A stretch of 64,000 nucleotides of DNA, taken from contig JASBNA010000005.1 of assembly GCA_038087015.1 (NCBI GenBank), positions 62,001-126,000 on the forward strand. The letters are read 5' to 3'. Of this stretch, positions 22,774 to 35,139 are shown in pieces. A program made the position numbers and the translations under genes. Source of the DNA: Cerrena zonata (Eukaryota > Basidiomycota > Agaricomycetes > Polyporales > Cerrenaceae). The first letter of the stretch is position 1. The number at the start of each line of letters is the position of its first letter. The notes beneath the pieces are model-generated. The model saw only the letters and a program-made list of their open reading frames with translations. It did no database searches and had not been told where the DNA came from.

Positions 22774-25303
22774 ATGTCCAGCTCTAACAAGCGTCCTGCA
22801 CCCTCAACTGACCGCCCAGAGCCTGAGAATATGTCTATAGCCGAAGCGACCGCTGCTATCACTAAATTCACAAAAACCAAGAAAACACTTAGGAAGAAAC
22901 TTGGAGGAGATGGTATGTAACTCTTATTAATATGTGTGCTATATGAGTTCATATTCTTTCCATATTATAGCCTATCTTGCCAGACTGAAGGAAAGAGTTG
23001 GTATACCAACCGGTGATAACACTACACCTGTCAATCCAGGTATGCCTAATCATCTACTTGAGATGATCCATGAGGTTTCTGACATTTTCATTATAGATAC
23101 AGCTGCTTCTACAACTCAGAATCCTGAAGTGAGTCTAGAAATGATTCTCTGTAAAAATTTGAACAAGGTTTTTTTCACATCTGGACTACATTACCTTGGT
23201 GTTGAAGATTTACATTTCAATGTGTATAGTGTTTATTCTTTACAGTCTAGTTTTCACATTTGCAGAGTCTGTGTATATTTCACATTCTACTGTTACATAT
23301 GTGAATTTTTAACATCCTTTACTTTCATTGTCTGTGATATTTTAACACATCCCATCTATAACCATATTGTGAAGTCTTAACTCTTCTGATATATCTTCAC
23401 ACATGTGTAAAATTAACATACCATCTCCTTCTTAGGTATGTTATTTTTACACACCTCTGTTGTAGCTCCACATATGTGTAAATTTAACATATCATCTCCT
23501 TGTAGGTGTTGTTTTTACACATCCTATCATAACCCACTGTGAAATCTTCACTCTTCTGATACATTTTCACATATGTGTAAAAATAACATACCATCTCCTT
23601 GCAGGTGTTGTTTTTACACACTATGAAACCTTCACTCTTTCCATATACCCCCACACATGTGTAAATTTAACATTTCTACTCTTTGTGGGTGTGAGAAATT
23701 AACTGTTAGATTTCTACATAATCTTTAGAGCTCATATCTGTGTAAAAATTACAGTTTGGTATACCAAACTGTTAGTTTTTAACACCTTACTTTGGGCATT
23801 TGACTTTTTTATTCTGAAGGCTGATCTCAAGTGTGAGAATCCAACTGTTATATTTTGACACCTAAGATATACTAGATGTCAGAATGTCACAGTTATCAGG
23901 GGTACACAACTGTTATTGTTTCACAATACTGAGGCCTTACTATCTATGTGAACTTTTAACACATAGATAGCACAATTGTTGAAACATCACTATAGCTGAT
24001 GTTGCTGTAATATTTTCACAGTAGCTTAGCTGGAATCTGTATTTCTGACAGTTAATCCTTCACAGTAACAATTTAACACTGACTACTGATTAAATTTTAC
24101 AGGTCATTGATTCATCTATCTCTGAAGTTCCAACTCAGGAGAAAACTATTTCACCTGATGAAGGTACTGTTTCACTCTTTAAAAATACTAGACTGCTGCT
24201 GAGTATCTCATCTTAGCTAAAGATATAATAGCTGCATCTATCCCAGCACTTCCTCTCAACAAGTTTGAGAAAGCTTATGTTGCTCTTATAACTGAGCAAG
24301 CTAAAGGCAAGCCCAATGACTTCCTTCTCATTGAGAGGAAGAAAGAGGTAGAAACCACCTGGGCAGTTCTTGACACAGTTGTCAAGAAGATCTGCATCCA
24401 AGAGAAGCTAGACCCTAGCCTAGTTTGGATTGTAGACACTCAGGACTATGCTGCTGGTGTTGAGTGGCTGAAAGAGAAGCTCGGTGTTGTCTTTGAACCA
24501 TCCACAACTATCAGCAAGACAATATCCCCAGAGGTATGTAGATATCAATTTGATCTTATGTTTATTCTCATAACTTACATCTATATCTAGTCTCGGGCTG
24601 AGAAGAGTAAGACCATCCTTATTTAATTATATCAGTTCTGATTATAATTTTTAGAGATCTATTTGAAGAATGACTTGGGCAAGAAAGTTCATTTTGATAG
24701 TCAAGCACGATTGGATGCTAGAAGCGATCCTAAGGCCTGGAAAGCTGTTCTTGAGAGCGGAAAGGACATAGCATTGTATACCTTTGCTAATAGGGTATGT
24801 TTTTCTTGTTTACAAATGTATTTTATTTCTAATGTGTTATTGTATAGACGGGTGAGATGAAATGTCTCACATGTCATATTGGTGGAAGAGGTGGCAACCA
24901 ATCTACCAAAGGTGCTGATATGAGAGGTAGAGGTCCTGGATACCTGACAGGTTGCCAGTGTCCTGAGCACACTGCACTTACAGAGCTCTTCCTAACCAAG
25001 ATTGTTGCTGGAGATTCTGATGTCCCTCAGAGGCTGATTAAGCACAACTCACCTACTGAATTTAACAACCAATCTTTTAGTACAGGTACTTTTGCTATGA
25101 ACCCTGTTAATCTTGCAAGGGTTGAGGGTATGATTTATCAGATTTCTGGATTAACAGTAGATACTATGTTTCTTCCTGAGCTACAGAGGACAAAGGTGTC
25201 AGCTATATGGCTTTTGGAAAAGTTGGAGGGGTTGTTGATAGAATCAGAGGCTGAGGCCAAGGTAGTAGAGGAGATGGTCAAGAAGCTGAAAGCTTCTATC
25301 TAG
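22774..25303 (+). CDS. Unrecognised gene at the left end of the element
   Basis: Starts 270 bp inside the left boundary (MSSSNKRPAPSTDRPEPENM) and reads inward. A short intron joins GGDG to AYLARLKERVG. Another, of about 960 bp (23130 to about 24090), is filled with repetitive motifs. Further exons read ALPLNKFEKAYVALITEQ, VEWLKEKLGVVFEPSTT and DPKAWKAVLESGKDIALYTF. The last exon holds CLTCHIGGRGG and GCQCPEHTAL, a possible zinc site, and ends in a charged helix (EAKVVEEMVKKLKASI). About 480 residues. Convergent with the zinc-finger gene to its right, with about 85 bp between stops. I do not recognise the family; no DDE or recombinase motif is apparent. Confidence 0.6.
23130..24100. repeat. 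Motif-dense tract in the long intron
   Basis: Nearly 1 kb of AT-rich sequence in which ttcaca/tgtgaa, tttaacac and tttttacaca/tgtgtaaa recur every few tens of bases, with three or four imperfect longer copies of cacatatgtgtaaa...accatctcctt...ttttacac (about 23395-23660). A related string, gtgtgagaaattaact, occurs at 23690 and again near 35006 beside the recombinase gene. Confidence 0.6.
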
Positions 25304-25388
25304 AGGTTGTAGTTTAAATTTGTTTCTCTTTCAATACTTTACCAAAATGGTACATACATCTTTTGATTCTCAAGGCTGCATAAACTAC

Positions 25389-27022
25389 CTAAATTACAAG
25401 TGATACATCAACTTTCAGATCTTCTACCATCCAATCTCCAGCTTGTGGTACAGAAACTTTAGCATGACCCTCAGGTTTCTTTACTCTGAAAACCTCATTA
25501 CACTTTTGACCTCTATCCCCTACTATGCCCTGACATCTTGCTTCTAAATATCCTTGCTTCCATGATGTTTTTGACCAGCTCCATACTGAGAAGCACTTGG
25601 GACATTGGATAGGAAGAAATTTGCCATAGGGACGAGTATGCTGCTCCTGCCAGTAATAAATCTTGATACTTTCTGGATTGATGTAAACCAGAGAGGTGTA
25701 GGAACCTATTTCATTAGCAGGGCCTAGAATAGACCCAGCATCCTGTATCTTGTCCCATTGCCGCTCCCCTATAACTGTTCCAATAACATAGGCATTGACA
25801 AATGGGATCAAGTTGATAGTATACAGCTTCAAAGCTGTAAAGGCAAATAACTTGCTGATATGATATCTGATAGATTATATAAGTTATGAGATACTAAGAA
25901 TAATTATTTACTCACTGTCTGGTTATATTTTGCAGTTCACTTAGAGGTTGTTGATACCTTGTGAGAGCACCACATGCACAAAAAAAAATGGTTGTTGTGA
26001 TCTTTTGCAGGATAGTCAATAGACCAGGTGTTATCACTAACATAGAAAACTAGATAAAATAAGACAATGGTAAATGTTGTAGGCAATTTCTCACTTACCT
26101 CTGTGACAGACAGAGAATTAGCCTCACAGTGAAATAAATTACCACTGTTTTTGTCTGAATGAGTGGTAATAAAGAGTAAAATATGTTGAGGCATATTACT
26201 ATCAAGTAACTTAGTGACAAATATATTAAATTACAAATGCACTTACCTCTCTATCTCCAAAGCTAGGTTTTTCATAGCTTCACTATGGCTCCTTTCTGCC
26301 CTCTTAGTATTCAGGTCAAAAATGAACCTGTGATACTTTAGCTTTTCTGGACAGTTTTCATAAATTGGTACCAGTTGACTATAGAGTAGTTCTGCTGGTT
26401 GACCAGCTTGGGGGATTGATATCAACTGAAGTTCAATGATGTACAATGACCTTTTAATCCAAGAATTTGCCCTTCCAGTGTATTCCTGGCAAGCAAATTC
26501 TATAGGTTTGTCAAGAAAGGGCTTGTTATCCTGTGTGTACAGGCCCTTCAAATAGATATATCAATAAGATTAGCAATATTAACAAAAGAGTTTACATTAT
26601 ATGAAACATACAATATAAGGCATGATCTTGTGTAGTTCTCTTTTTTGACAATTCCAGCACTGAAACCTGAGAGATTCCATGACTTCAGGATTTATCTCCT
26701 GGAACTCTGGGATACAGTCATCACAGATAGCCCGAAAACACTCTTGACACTGAATCAGATTTCCACCCTCTGAGCAAAGGGCACAATACTAATAATCTGT
26801 GTTATTTTATACTTCAAAGAACAGAAAGTACACTTACATCTGATCCTTCTATCTCAGAAGTTTCTAGACTTGAAGTAGAGGAAGGAATTCTGGGCCTTTT
26901 CACAGACTGATCTGTGTCAGAATCTTTGGCAACTAATATAAGGTTAATAGTATATCATCTTAAACAAAACCCATCATACCTCTCTTCAAAACAGTTTGGT
27001 GTTGTTCCTGATTCATGGACAT
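25389..27022 (-). CDS. PHD-like zinc-finger protein
   Basis: Start at 27022 (MSMNQEQHQTVLKR). A basic, serine-rich segment (VKRPRIPSSTSSLETSEIEG) precedes a PHD-like finger: CALCSEGGNLIQCQECFRA, then ICDDC and FQCWNCQKREL, giving four CxxC-type pairs at about residues 40-90. Downstream exons read LYTQDNKPFLDKPIEFACQE, HILLFITTHSDKN and a second cysteine pair region IQCPKCFSVWSW. It resembles a multicopy agaricomycete protein family of unknown role that I recall as having a finger of this kind followed by a conserved region. PHD fingers commonly bind histone tails. It is convergent with the gene at the left end of the element. About 450 residues; exon joins in the middle are approximate. Confidence 0.6.
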
Positions 27023-27587
27023 CCTTGCTAGTGATGGTAGTATGAAGAGAGCAGATAATGATGGTCTACTCCTATCAGATTATATCAAATACAATAATTT
27101 CAAATACATATACTATCTCAATCTATTTATTTTATGTTATTTCCTGTTAATGCCATACACGACCAAGCTGTACAATCCACTTGCGACTCGAACACTAGAC
27201 CGATATGCATAGGGTAGAACTGTGTTGGGTTGTACCATTAGCTTCTCAGCGGTAAGGAGAGAGATAAACCCAGACGAAGGGAAAGTGCTCGGGCCTGTGA
27301 AAGCAAACCACGTATCCAACGAGACACACTAGAGTGATACAAGTAATAGTATTCAAATGAAGCTCAAGATGTAGCCTGCCAGCGTTCAAATTTCAAATAT
27401 CAGGATAAGCGAGTACCGCCCGCTAGTTATCCACAGGTATTCATTACGCAGATCATTACACCGAATTTCACACCAGTAACGATAGCAGACAAGCGACATC
27501 ACAGAAATATAATTAATCGCATACACGATGATCCAATCCAAAGTAGTACACAACGAACAAAGCAAAGAACAGCAACAGAAAAGAGAA
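27023..27587. other. Spacer between zinc-finger gene and PPS1
   Basis: Promoter side of the zinc-finger gene and 3' side of PPS1. No gene seen. Confidence 0.5.
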
Positions 27588-30500
27588 TTAATGAAGATAT
27601 TTCTTGTTCAACACATGTACCTCCCTAGCCAAGTACGGCCAATTCAAACACCTCGACAACTCGTACCTCAGTCTCTCTTCATTGTCCCCCGCACATTCCT
27701 TTGCAAGCTTCACTTCCCACCCGAGTAGGTTGTACAACAACCTCATGTTCGGTTGAATGAGAACTGAGAGACGTCGAGAGCGAACGATGAGGTATGCATC
27801 GACGAGAGGAAGGCTCAGATGTTTCATGACGTATGCAATCTAGCAAAGCAAATGAACATCAGTAATGTCCAAGAAGAGAGCAAACGATCAACTCACAGTA
27901 ACAGTAGCACTCCTCGACATGCCCACTCGACAATGAACAAGTACCTTGCCACCTTCCGCCCTCGCACGATCGATCCAATTGCATATCGGTTCGAGCTGAG
28001 GCTCGAGAGTATCGATACCGTCATCGCATACACCCTTGATATCGAGAACCTTGATTCGGCCCTCACGTTCCTCAATCCACAACGAACCTTGCCCGCCTGG
28101 TCCCTTCCCCGGAACGAACTGGCACGCCGAAGAGGTATTGAACGTATGTGAGTGTTCGGCGGATGTTTGAGCATGCAAAGGAGGTGGTACGAGAGCACAT
28201 TCGCCAACGGAGACGACATGCGTGATCCCGAGGGCATGAAGCATGTAGACGTTCGACGCATGGTTCCTAACGCCAACTATCAGCAGATGAAAGACACAAT
28301 GATAAAGAAAAGCACATACAAGTTGCCCAGGTACAGGAACGGCAAGACCCTACTAGGGAAACTACCGTCGAACCTTGGATCGTTGAACCAAGCCTGATGA
28401 TCAGCAAACGAAGGCAAGACACTCATTGTGCTCGCCCTCGGCCGTCTATTTGCCATCTCCATTCCCGAGTTCATCCTAGTCATGTTGCTCTCGGTCGGGA
28501 TAGAGGTACTAAGAGGTGTCGGTCGATCGTCATTGTCGTTCGACGTCCGTCCAAAGAACGCTGAAGGAGGGGGTATGGCAAACGAAACGCTCTGCGCAGG
28601 AGGTCGCCCAATAGGTCTTTCACCGTTCGATGCAGCCATCACAGCTCCAAAGCTCGATCGTCCCCAACTGCCCCCAAAGCCATGATGCCGTTCCTTTTCC
28701 ATCCGGCTTTCGACTCGCTTCAACGACGCAACTTCGTTCTGGTACACGAAGAAACTCCATTTCTTCTCGATTTGAAGCTCTAGATAAGACTCGGGGAGAC
28801 TAAGCCGCCTGTACGCCATGAGCAAGCACAAAGCAAGCGACGACGACTCGGTGTAGCCATCAGCGGAATAGATGAGGATCTTGAGAGGTCGTGTACGAAG
28901 GGGTTGAACCGCGGGTGTCGATTGACGTTGATGAAGGTATGGAGGAATCAGATGTCTCGCAGTGAGAGACGGGACCTGAGAAAACTGCAACGACATCAAT
29001 GGTGGCTGGGAATTCCAACTCGATGTCGAAGCAGGGTACGTCACTGAAGTCGACCGAGTACGTTGATACGAGGGAGCAGAGACGGGCACGGATGACGATG
29101 AGGGTAAGAACGAAGATTGGAATGCACTAGGAGGGGGGAGTGAACTAGGACCAAAGCCAGCAGACGACGCACGATGACGAGGCATCGATTGACGTTGAGA
29201 CCCATTCTCGGTGGTATGTGTGACATGAGTGATCTCAAATGCAAGCAATTCAGAGACGGGTTTAATAAGTGTCTCTAACCAGGTGATGAAAGGAAGTAGA
29301 CTCGGTGTATAGCTGACGGACGAGGGGAATGACAAGTGTACGACGGAAGCGGCATTCGGTGGCGGACGTGGAGGAATAGTGACAGTCTCACCATGAGGAG
29401 TCGTCTCTTCGACGCCGTCCATAGGAACATCTGAACTCGAGCCTGACGCCGCTGAAGGATCACCATGGTGGTAATCCTGTTCAGTCTTTCTCAGACATCG
29501 CTCTACCCATAGCCTCTCGAGCATCGCGAGATGATCCTCTACGGCCCTCATCTGAGCACTAGTCGGAAACGGAGCCAGATCGTCGCATTCGATGCATAGA
29601 TCATAGCCCATCCCCTGAGTGGGGTCGTTTGACTTGAAGTCGAACGTCTCGTCTTCTTGCCCCATCTGGTCGTCGTAGGTATCCTCGTCCATCTGGTAAT
29701 CTTCCTGGTAGGCGGAATACGACGATGACGAGGAGGTTGAAGTAGAGTAATGATGATGGGAGGCTTTCTTGACTCTCCTGAGTCTCTTCATCTCCCTCCT
29801 CGCAATCGCAGCGGTGTCTTCGTCACTGGGTAGAGGGACGTCGCTTGTGTTCCCCATGAAGATTTGGCCGAGGGACGGATCCCAGAGACTCTTGGTCGTG
29901 CTCGCGCTAATCTCATGTAGTCTCTCCTCAGAAGCAGCGGACGAAGGAGTATCGTTACGAGAAGGTGAATTGGCTGGGCGTCGGGGCGTCCGTACACAAG
30001 GGTCGAGAGGGTGATCAGGGGGGAATGCAGTGTAGAGTTCAGAAGCCCTCGTCAAATCCCTCATCTCTTCCTTTTCGCGTTGAGCAAAGTTGACGGTGTT
30101 GGCCCGGAAGAGCTTCTTCCGTGGTCGTCTCTCGTCGTTGTCGACAGGCGAATCACTAGAAGCAGACGCAGGAGAGGCGGGATCACCAACGGTATGTGCG
30201 TCGGTACCGTCGGTATGAGCATGCAGAGCGTTGATGTCCTCGACTCGGGCGACGAGATGTTCGAGATGTTGATAAATGTCTTCGGTTGAGGCATCAAGTA
30301 CAAAGACGTTGTACTTTAGTAATAGGTCAACTTCGGCCTGTTCTTCGGGTGTGAGCGGGAGTGATGAAGAGGATCGTCGGTCTGCAAATAGAAATTAGTG
30401 GAACGGACTTTGAAAGAAACGACTGAAACATACGTTTTGGTCGAGGAGTGGCTCCATCAGCGACATCCTCCCAATCTTCTTCGCCCCTGAGTTGACTGCG

Positions 30501-31199
30501 GGTCCTTTCAACCCAGTCTTGGTACGTTTTCTCGACGGCATCCTTGAACTTCTGGGCGAGTTGCTTGGCGGCTTCGATGTTACCGGTTGGTGAATAGACT
30601 ACGATATCTGAGAGGGTGGCGAATATCGGCTGTAGAGGGATGAATAGAGGACGGTAAAGATGAAAGACAGAGCAACTTACCACTTGGGTACCAAAATTCC
30701 TCAAGCTCATACCATCGGGAACCTTGAGATTTACAAATTCACCCTGCTCCCCGACACTCGAACTCGAGTCGGCTTCAAGATCCATCATATCATCCCTGAT
30801 GGACCTTCCCATATATCTCCTGAGATGATTATATGCGGAAGACGACGGCTTGAGTAATTCATGCGGTCAGAAGCTGGAAGTGAGCAGGGGAAGGGGTAGA
30901 GGAGACTTGGGCGACCGAGCGTCGGTATTAATTCGAGGGGCATCGGTATTGGAAGGTACGAATAACGGAGGGGTTGAGAGCTCGGGCAAGGGTGGAATAG
31001 AAGTGTTGGGCGTTGTGGGAGAGGGGAGGGATGAAGCGTCCGAGTAGGTACTCGAGGTCGATACCGTAGAGGCATGAGAAGGGCGGCGATCGCGAGTATC
31101 GTGATGAGTACGCTCTGAAAATGTGTGAGTACAATTCGGGCACGAGAGAACGAGAGACGGAAATAAGCAAAGACAATACATACCAAAGATGGGATGCAT
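27588..31199 (-). CDS. PPS1: Dual-specificity phosphatase, PPS1-like
   Basis: Large fungal dual-specificity phosphatase related to yeast Pps1, a protein tyrosine/serine/threonine phosphatase linked to S-phase control. The likely start at 31199 (MHPIF) splices to ERTHHDTRDRRPSHAS. The N-terminal half holds FVNLKVPDGMSLRNFGTQ, SDIVVYSPTGNIEAAKQLA and LLLKYNVFVLDASTEDIYQH, then KILIYSADGYTESSSLALCL, a phosphatase-like fold typical of PPS1. The catalytic domain follows (RVLPFLYLGNLY, ALGITHVVSVGE) with the signature HCRVGMSRSATV at about 27898-27936 and LSVLIQPNMRLLYNLLGWEV. Roughly 1,000 residues with few introns, all open. It lies inside the 15.3 kb insertion, so it is cargo there or a second copy of a host gene. 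The N-terminal end is uncertain. Confidence 0.8.
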
Positions 31200-31229
31200 A
31201 CGGGTCTCGTTGCCACTCAGCTCTTTGAC

Positions 31230-31970
31230 ATTCCACAACCCCCTCAATGCCTGCTTGACCTTCTGTCCAAACACCTGTAATGGATCATAATCGCTCTTAG
31301 CAAGTGGCCGATCACCATCCGCATCTTCCAGCTGTTCACCACACTGCTTGAACACAAAAGCAAGTTCCTGACCCCACACAACGGCACTCAACTCCCTCGC
31401 GCTCGCACAAGCTTGGTCCTCCGATCACCGTCTCGTCAAGAATGCACAGATTTCTTGATGTGTGGATACGAGTTGATCCAGGTTTGTGAGGTTTAGTCGG
31501 GGAATATTTCGTCGAGGAGTCGGAGGCGGATTGAGTTTGACATGGGTTTCTGGGATGCTGATTTGATGGAGCAAGATCACAGTCGAGCGGCGATGACACC
31601 TAGATGATCGAGGGCCATCGTCTTCGTGGCGTTGTTGTTCGCAGCCTTAGTCGCAGACTCCAATCCAGAAATATAGAGCCGGATTTCCTCCATTTCGGTT
31701 TTATCGAGAAGAGGGGCGGAGGAGACATCTTTGGAACTGTCTTCGCAACGTAAAGTTGCAGCTTGTATGCGTGATTTCTGGATTTCCCGAGCATCAAGGC
31801 GAACACCGTGAGCCGAAGTTTGGACGAGTTGGAGTAGGAGGGCAGAGACTGTTCGGATAGAACGTCCGTCGCGAAGACGGAACTGGCCGACTTTCTGCTT
31901 GCTCTTGGAATGCTTGATGAGAGACGAGAGGATTTCGATGGGAAGGAGGGAACATCTGAGGCTCCACTTC
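31230..31970 (-). pseudogene. Fragment of cohesin loader Scc2/NIPBL
   Basis: Reading the minus strand with frame changes gives [53 protein letters not shown] and [14 protein letters not shown], then STHQEICAFLTRR and SEDQACASARELSAVVWGQEL. These match the order of an internal segment of Scc2/NIPBL, the HEAT-repeat loader of cohesin. In-frame TGA codons stand at 31577-31579 (after VIAARL) and 31425-31427 (after FLTRR), both where an arginine or glycine codon would be expected. The ends of the 1,900-residue protein are absent. I call it a captured or relic gene fragment lying upstream of PPS1. Confidence 0.6.
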
Positions 31971-33618
31971 CGGGATCATACAATGTGATCCACCTCCGAG
32001 TCTCGTCCTTTGATCGAGGCCGTATGCCATGGTGGCAGCTGAGGGTTTGCTAAAGATATGTTAAGTAGTACCTAGAGACGACAAGATCACCGTAGAGAAA
32101 CGTACCGATCACACACTGTTATGGTCAGTCGGTACTATGAATCAAGCCCATTGGATGCACATTGTTTTAACGATGTAAAATGAGGGCAGACAAGTCTTGA
32201 GACACAAAGAAGTGTTGATCGAGGAGGGAAGAGAAGGGAGGTGAGAAAGCAAGCTGAGGTTGGGATATTAGCATCGGAATGTAGAGAGGAGCTATTGTCA
32301 TGAGGAGGAGAAAAATAGCACTCGCGTAAAGCCAGAGTGCTCTCAGATCGACAGTTGAATGACTCGGAGATGGTTATGCTAGGCGCCCAAAAAAGACACT
32401 GAATCGAAGTGACAACCACAAGGTGTAAAGTCAAAACTAGGATTTGAAAAATGGTTTGGTGCATATCATAGTATCTCATCACCAGCTGTATCAAGTCTCA
32501 GGGCACTAAAATGCTGGGACTGGTGTGCAAATATTCACTCAAGTTACTTATACTCAGCCCGAAACCGTCCCAAAAGAAAGGTTAACCTGCCATGATGCAG
32601 GTTAAACACACGGTAGGGTACCAATTACATTTACCTTGAACTCATAGAAACTTGAATACTAGTTATTGGATTCTCCAAATGGGTCAAATGTAGTACATAT
32701 ACCTCTCATATATAAATACAGACTGGATACCAGTAGCTTGTCCCAAAATAGAGGTTTAAATGTGGAAAGTTGCAACATATGTCATCAAATCTTACTAATG
32801 ATCGGACCGGCCGATCAATGTTCGTGTTGGTCCTTTGCCACGTAACACTCACACTTCCTACCAACCTCCATCTGTATGAGTTTACGGGGCTGCTTGACAC
32901 AAGCAATGATCCATGAGACATGGATTATCTTGTGTACCCTCACCAGGGTTCCTATGACGTAGGGCATGGGTAGCTTCTATACAATCACAGAAGGCGGAAG
33001 TGAGGCTGCCTCATGTTCAGATCATGAGACGGCTATTGAGTCTATTTCTTTTTCTGAGTCCGTTTTTCTTCTTCATTATATGGTAGGTACTATATGATTT
33101 AGTGTTTATTTGTGATTCTATACCAGCATCAAAGTAAGGTCCCACAACCTCAAGTAGGGATAATGGGATCTTGCGTACTATGGAATATCAACTCGCATCT
33201 CCATGTTCCGTATTTTACGGACTTGAAGTAGCTTTTCCATGTGGAAAATAGCTCTGGAGATCCCGAGTTCCGAATCTTATAATATCACATGATCATTTTG
33301 TGTTTGAACTTGAGGAGTCGCACCAGAGCCCTATGGGTTTGGGAGGTCAGACGCTACCAGAAATACATTAGATCTCTCTTTACCAGCAAATAATAGGATT
33401 TCTGCTATTACAGAGATCCTAGTGTATTGCTGGTGGTTGACAGGTACCTGTTTCTTTTTGATACGTCAGAAAAGGCATTGGAGCGTGGTCAGATCTCCCT
33501 ACCTACCTTATTGGATTATCACTGAGGCACATGCTTAAAGTCAAATTGCGTGATATCACATCACAATTCATGTTTGTTTCAAGAATGATAATGAGTATAG
33601 TAAGTAAAGTAACAGCTA
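31971..33618. other. Spacer inside the element
   Basis: About 1.6 kb with no coding sequence that I can support. It includes a hairpin at 33356-33434. Confidence 0.5.
33356..33434. repeat. Short imperfect hairpin
   Basis: accagaaatacattagatctct (33356 on) pairs with agagatcctagtgtattgctggt (ending 33434), arms of about 22 bases with four mismatches around a loop of some 34 bases. It could be a tiny MITE or an RNA hairpin. Confidence 0.45.
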
Positions 33619-34524
33619 TCAGAACCCATACAACCGTCGAAACTCCCGCTTGTTAACACTGAAATGTTGTGGTATAAGAACCCCCGCCACTGAGGATAAG
33701 AGAATAAAATAATGACATACCAATATCCATCTAAGACCAACTCTCGACGTTGACGGGCATATTGAAAAGCATCTACACCTTGTTGCAAAAGATGAATTTC
33801 TTGATGCATGATAGCAGCAAGTCGCCGTTGACCATGGACCATATCGATGTACCGTACAGAGCCCGTTTTTTTGTATGTTTTAGCCCAATCACGTCCATAA
33901 AAAAGTGCCTTTTGAAGTTTCGGCTCAACCTTCATGATATATGGTTGAATCCAGTCGTTTGTAGTATCTCTATAGAACTCAGCTCGTATAGAGTATGCTT
34001 TCAAGTCCCCAAGTTCGTCTACCAGCCTTTTTTCATTGTCTTCCATTGACCACGTTCGTTTAGAATCTATTATACCGGACTTGCAGCAAATATGGTTTTC
34101 AATAATACTTCTGGTCTTTGAGTACAAGTAATAAACGGAGAGAGGAAGAAACACTCACGGTAGATTACCCTCTATCTCATCCCGCTTTTGTTTGCGTAAA
34201 ATCTCTAGTGCTGCTTTTCCTAACTTACGACGAGTGGCACGGCGGACCTGGTTATATTGAATCTGGTATTCTTGACGTGCTTTTGTATTTCTGTATATAA
34301 TCAGACTGGTAAATGACAGTTGACAAAGTGAGAATTCGGACGTACCGAGCATAGTAACTCTGAGTGATACATGTAGACTTCTCCTTACTTGATGGGTTCT
34401 CTGACATCCTATAAAGCTCATTCTGTAATTCAATGCATAACAGCAACAAGGAAAATAGGGTACTAACTGTAGATGAGATTTCGTTAGAAGAGGGAGTTAC
34501 AGATACCAACAATGAGGCGCTCAT
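33619..34524 (-). CDS. Unrecognised gene downstream of the recombinase
   Basis: Candidate model: start at 34524 (MSASLLVSVTPSSNEISST), then NELYRMSENPSSKEKSTC, NTKARQEYQIQYNQVRRATR with GKAALEILRKQKRDEIEGN, RLVDELGDLKAYSIRAEFYR, VEPKLQKALFYGRDWAKTY and MHQEIHLLQQGVDAFQYARQ, ending YGF at 33619. Introns are canonical and short. It is rich in charged helices, perhaps a coiled coil. Same strand as the recombinase and about 600 bp behind it. No family recognised; the start may lie further upstream. Confidence 0.45.
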
Positions 34525-35139
34525 CCCCAAATAGTCCCTAAGATGAGAAAAACACAATGAAAAATATATAATATATTCTACAGGAAGTCACATTCCCTCA
34601 GCTAGTCTTCAGAGGGGAGCTACATGCTGCCCAATATACCACTAGCTTTTGGGAGAACGGTTGAATTGAGACTTCCGATTAGGTTCTCAGAATACTGCAT
34701 AACTGTGGTAAGAAGCATTTTGAACACTCATTCCTATATCCGTACTGAGATCTTGGTGTCAATGTGGTTAGTTTATGGTAAACTCAGCAAATACATTTAT
34801 AGAAAAGTTGAGAACCTCCTCATTTCCTACCGTAGAGTATGGAAAGTGTATATCCAAGATGTCCAGCGCATTACAATTAACATGAGCTTTCTCTTCAATG
34901 TTTATGGCGAGCTAAATCTGAACTAAATTTTGCCTAAATCATATGGTGATATTTCCATAACCCCCTACATACCAGCCATATATTTGCCGTAGATTTAGCA
35001 ACAAGTGTGAGAAATTAACTCTTGATAGTTTGGACTGTTCTTTTGCTTTTCCTCAGTCGTATAAGATACCAAGCCATGCGTACAAGATAGGTTTGAGAAA
35101 GAGAATATATTCATAAAATAAAAAGTGAATCCTAATACA
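34525..35139. other. Spacer between recombinase and next gene
   Basis: AT-rich, no gene seen. Contains aagtgtgagaaattaactc near 35003, a string shared with the motif-dense tract at 23690. Confidence 0.4.

Noticed and set aside
22774..25303. KDZ-type transposase for the left-end gene
   Set aside because: KDZ elements are common in mushrooms, but the exons show no acidic catalytic motif or SWIM-like pattern that I can identify, and the protein is too short.
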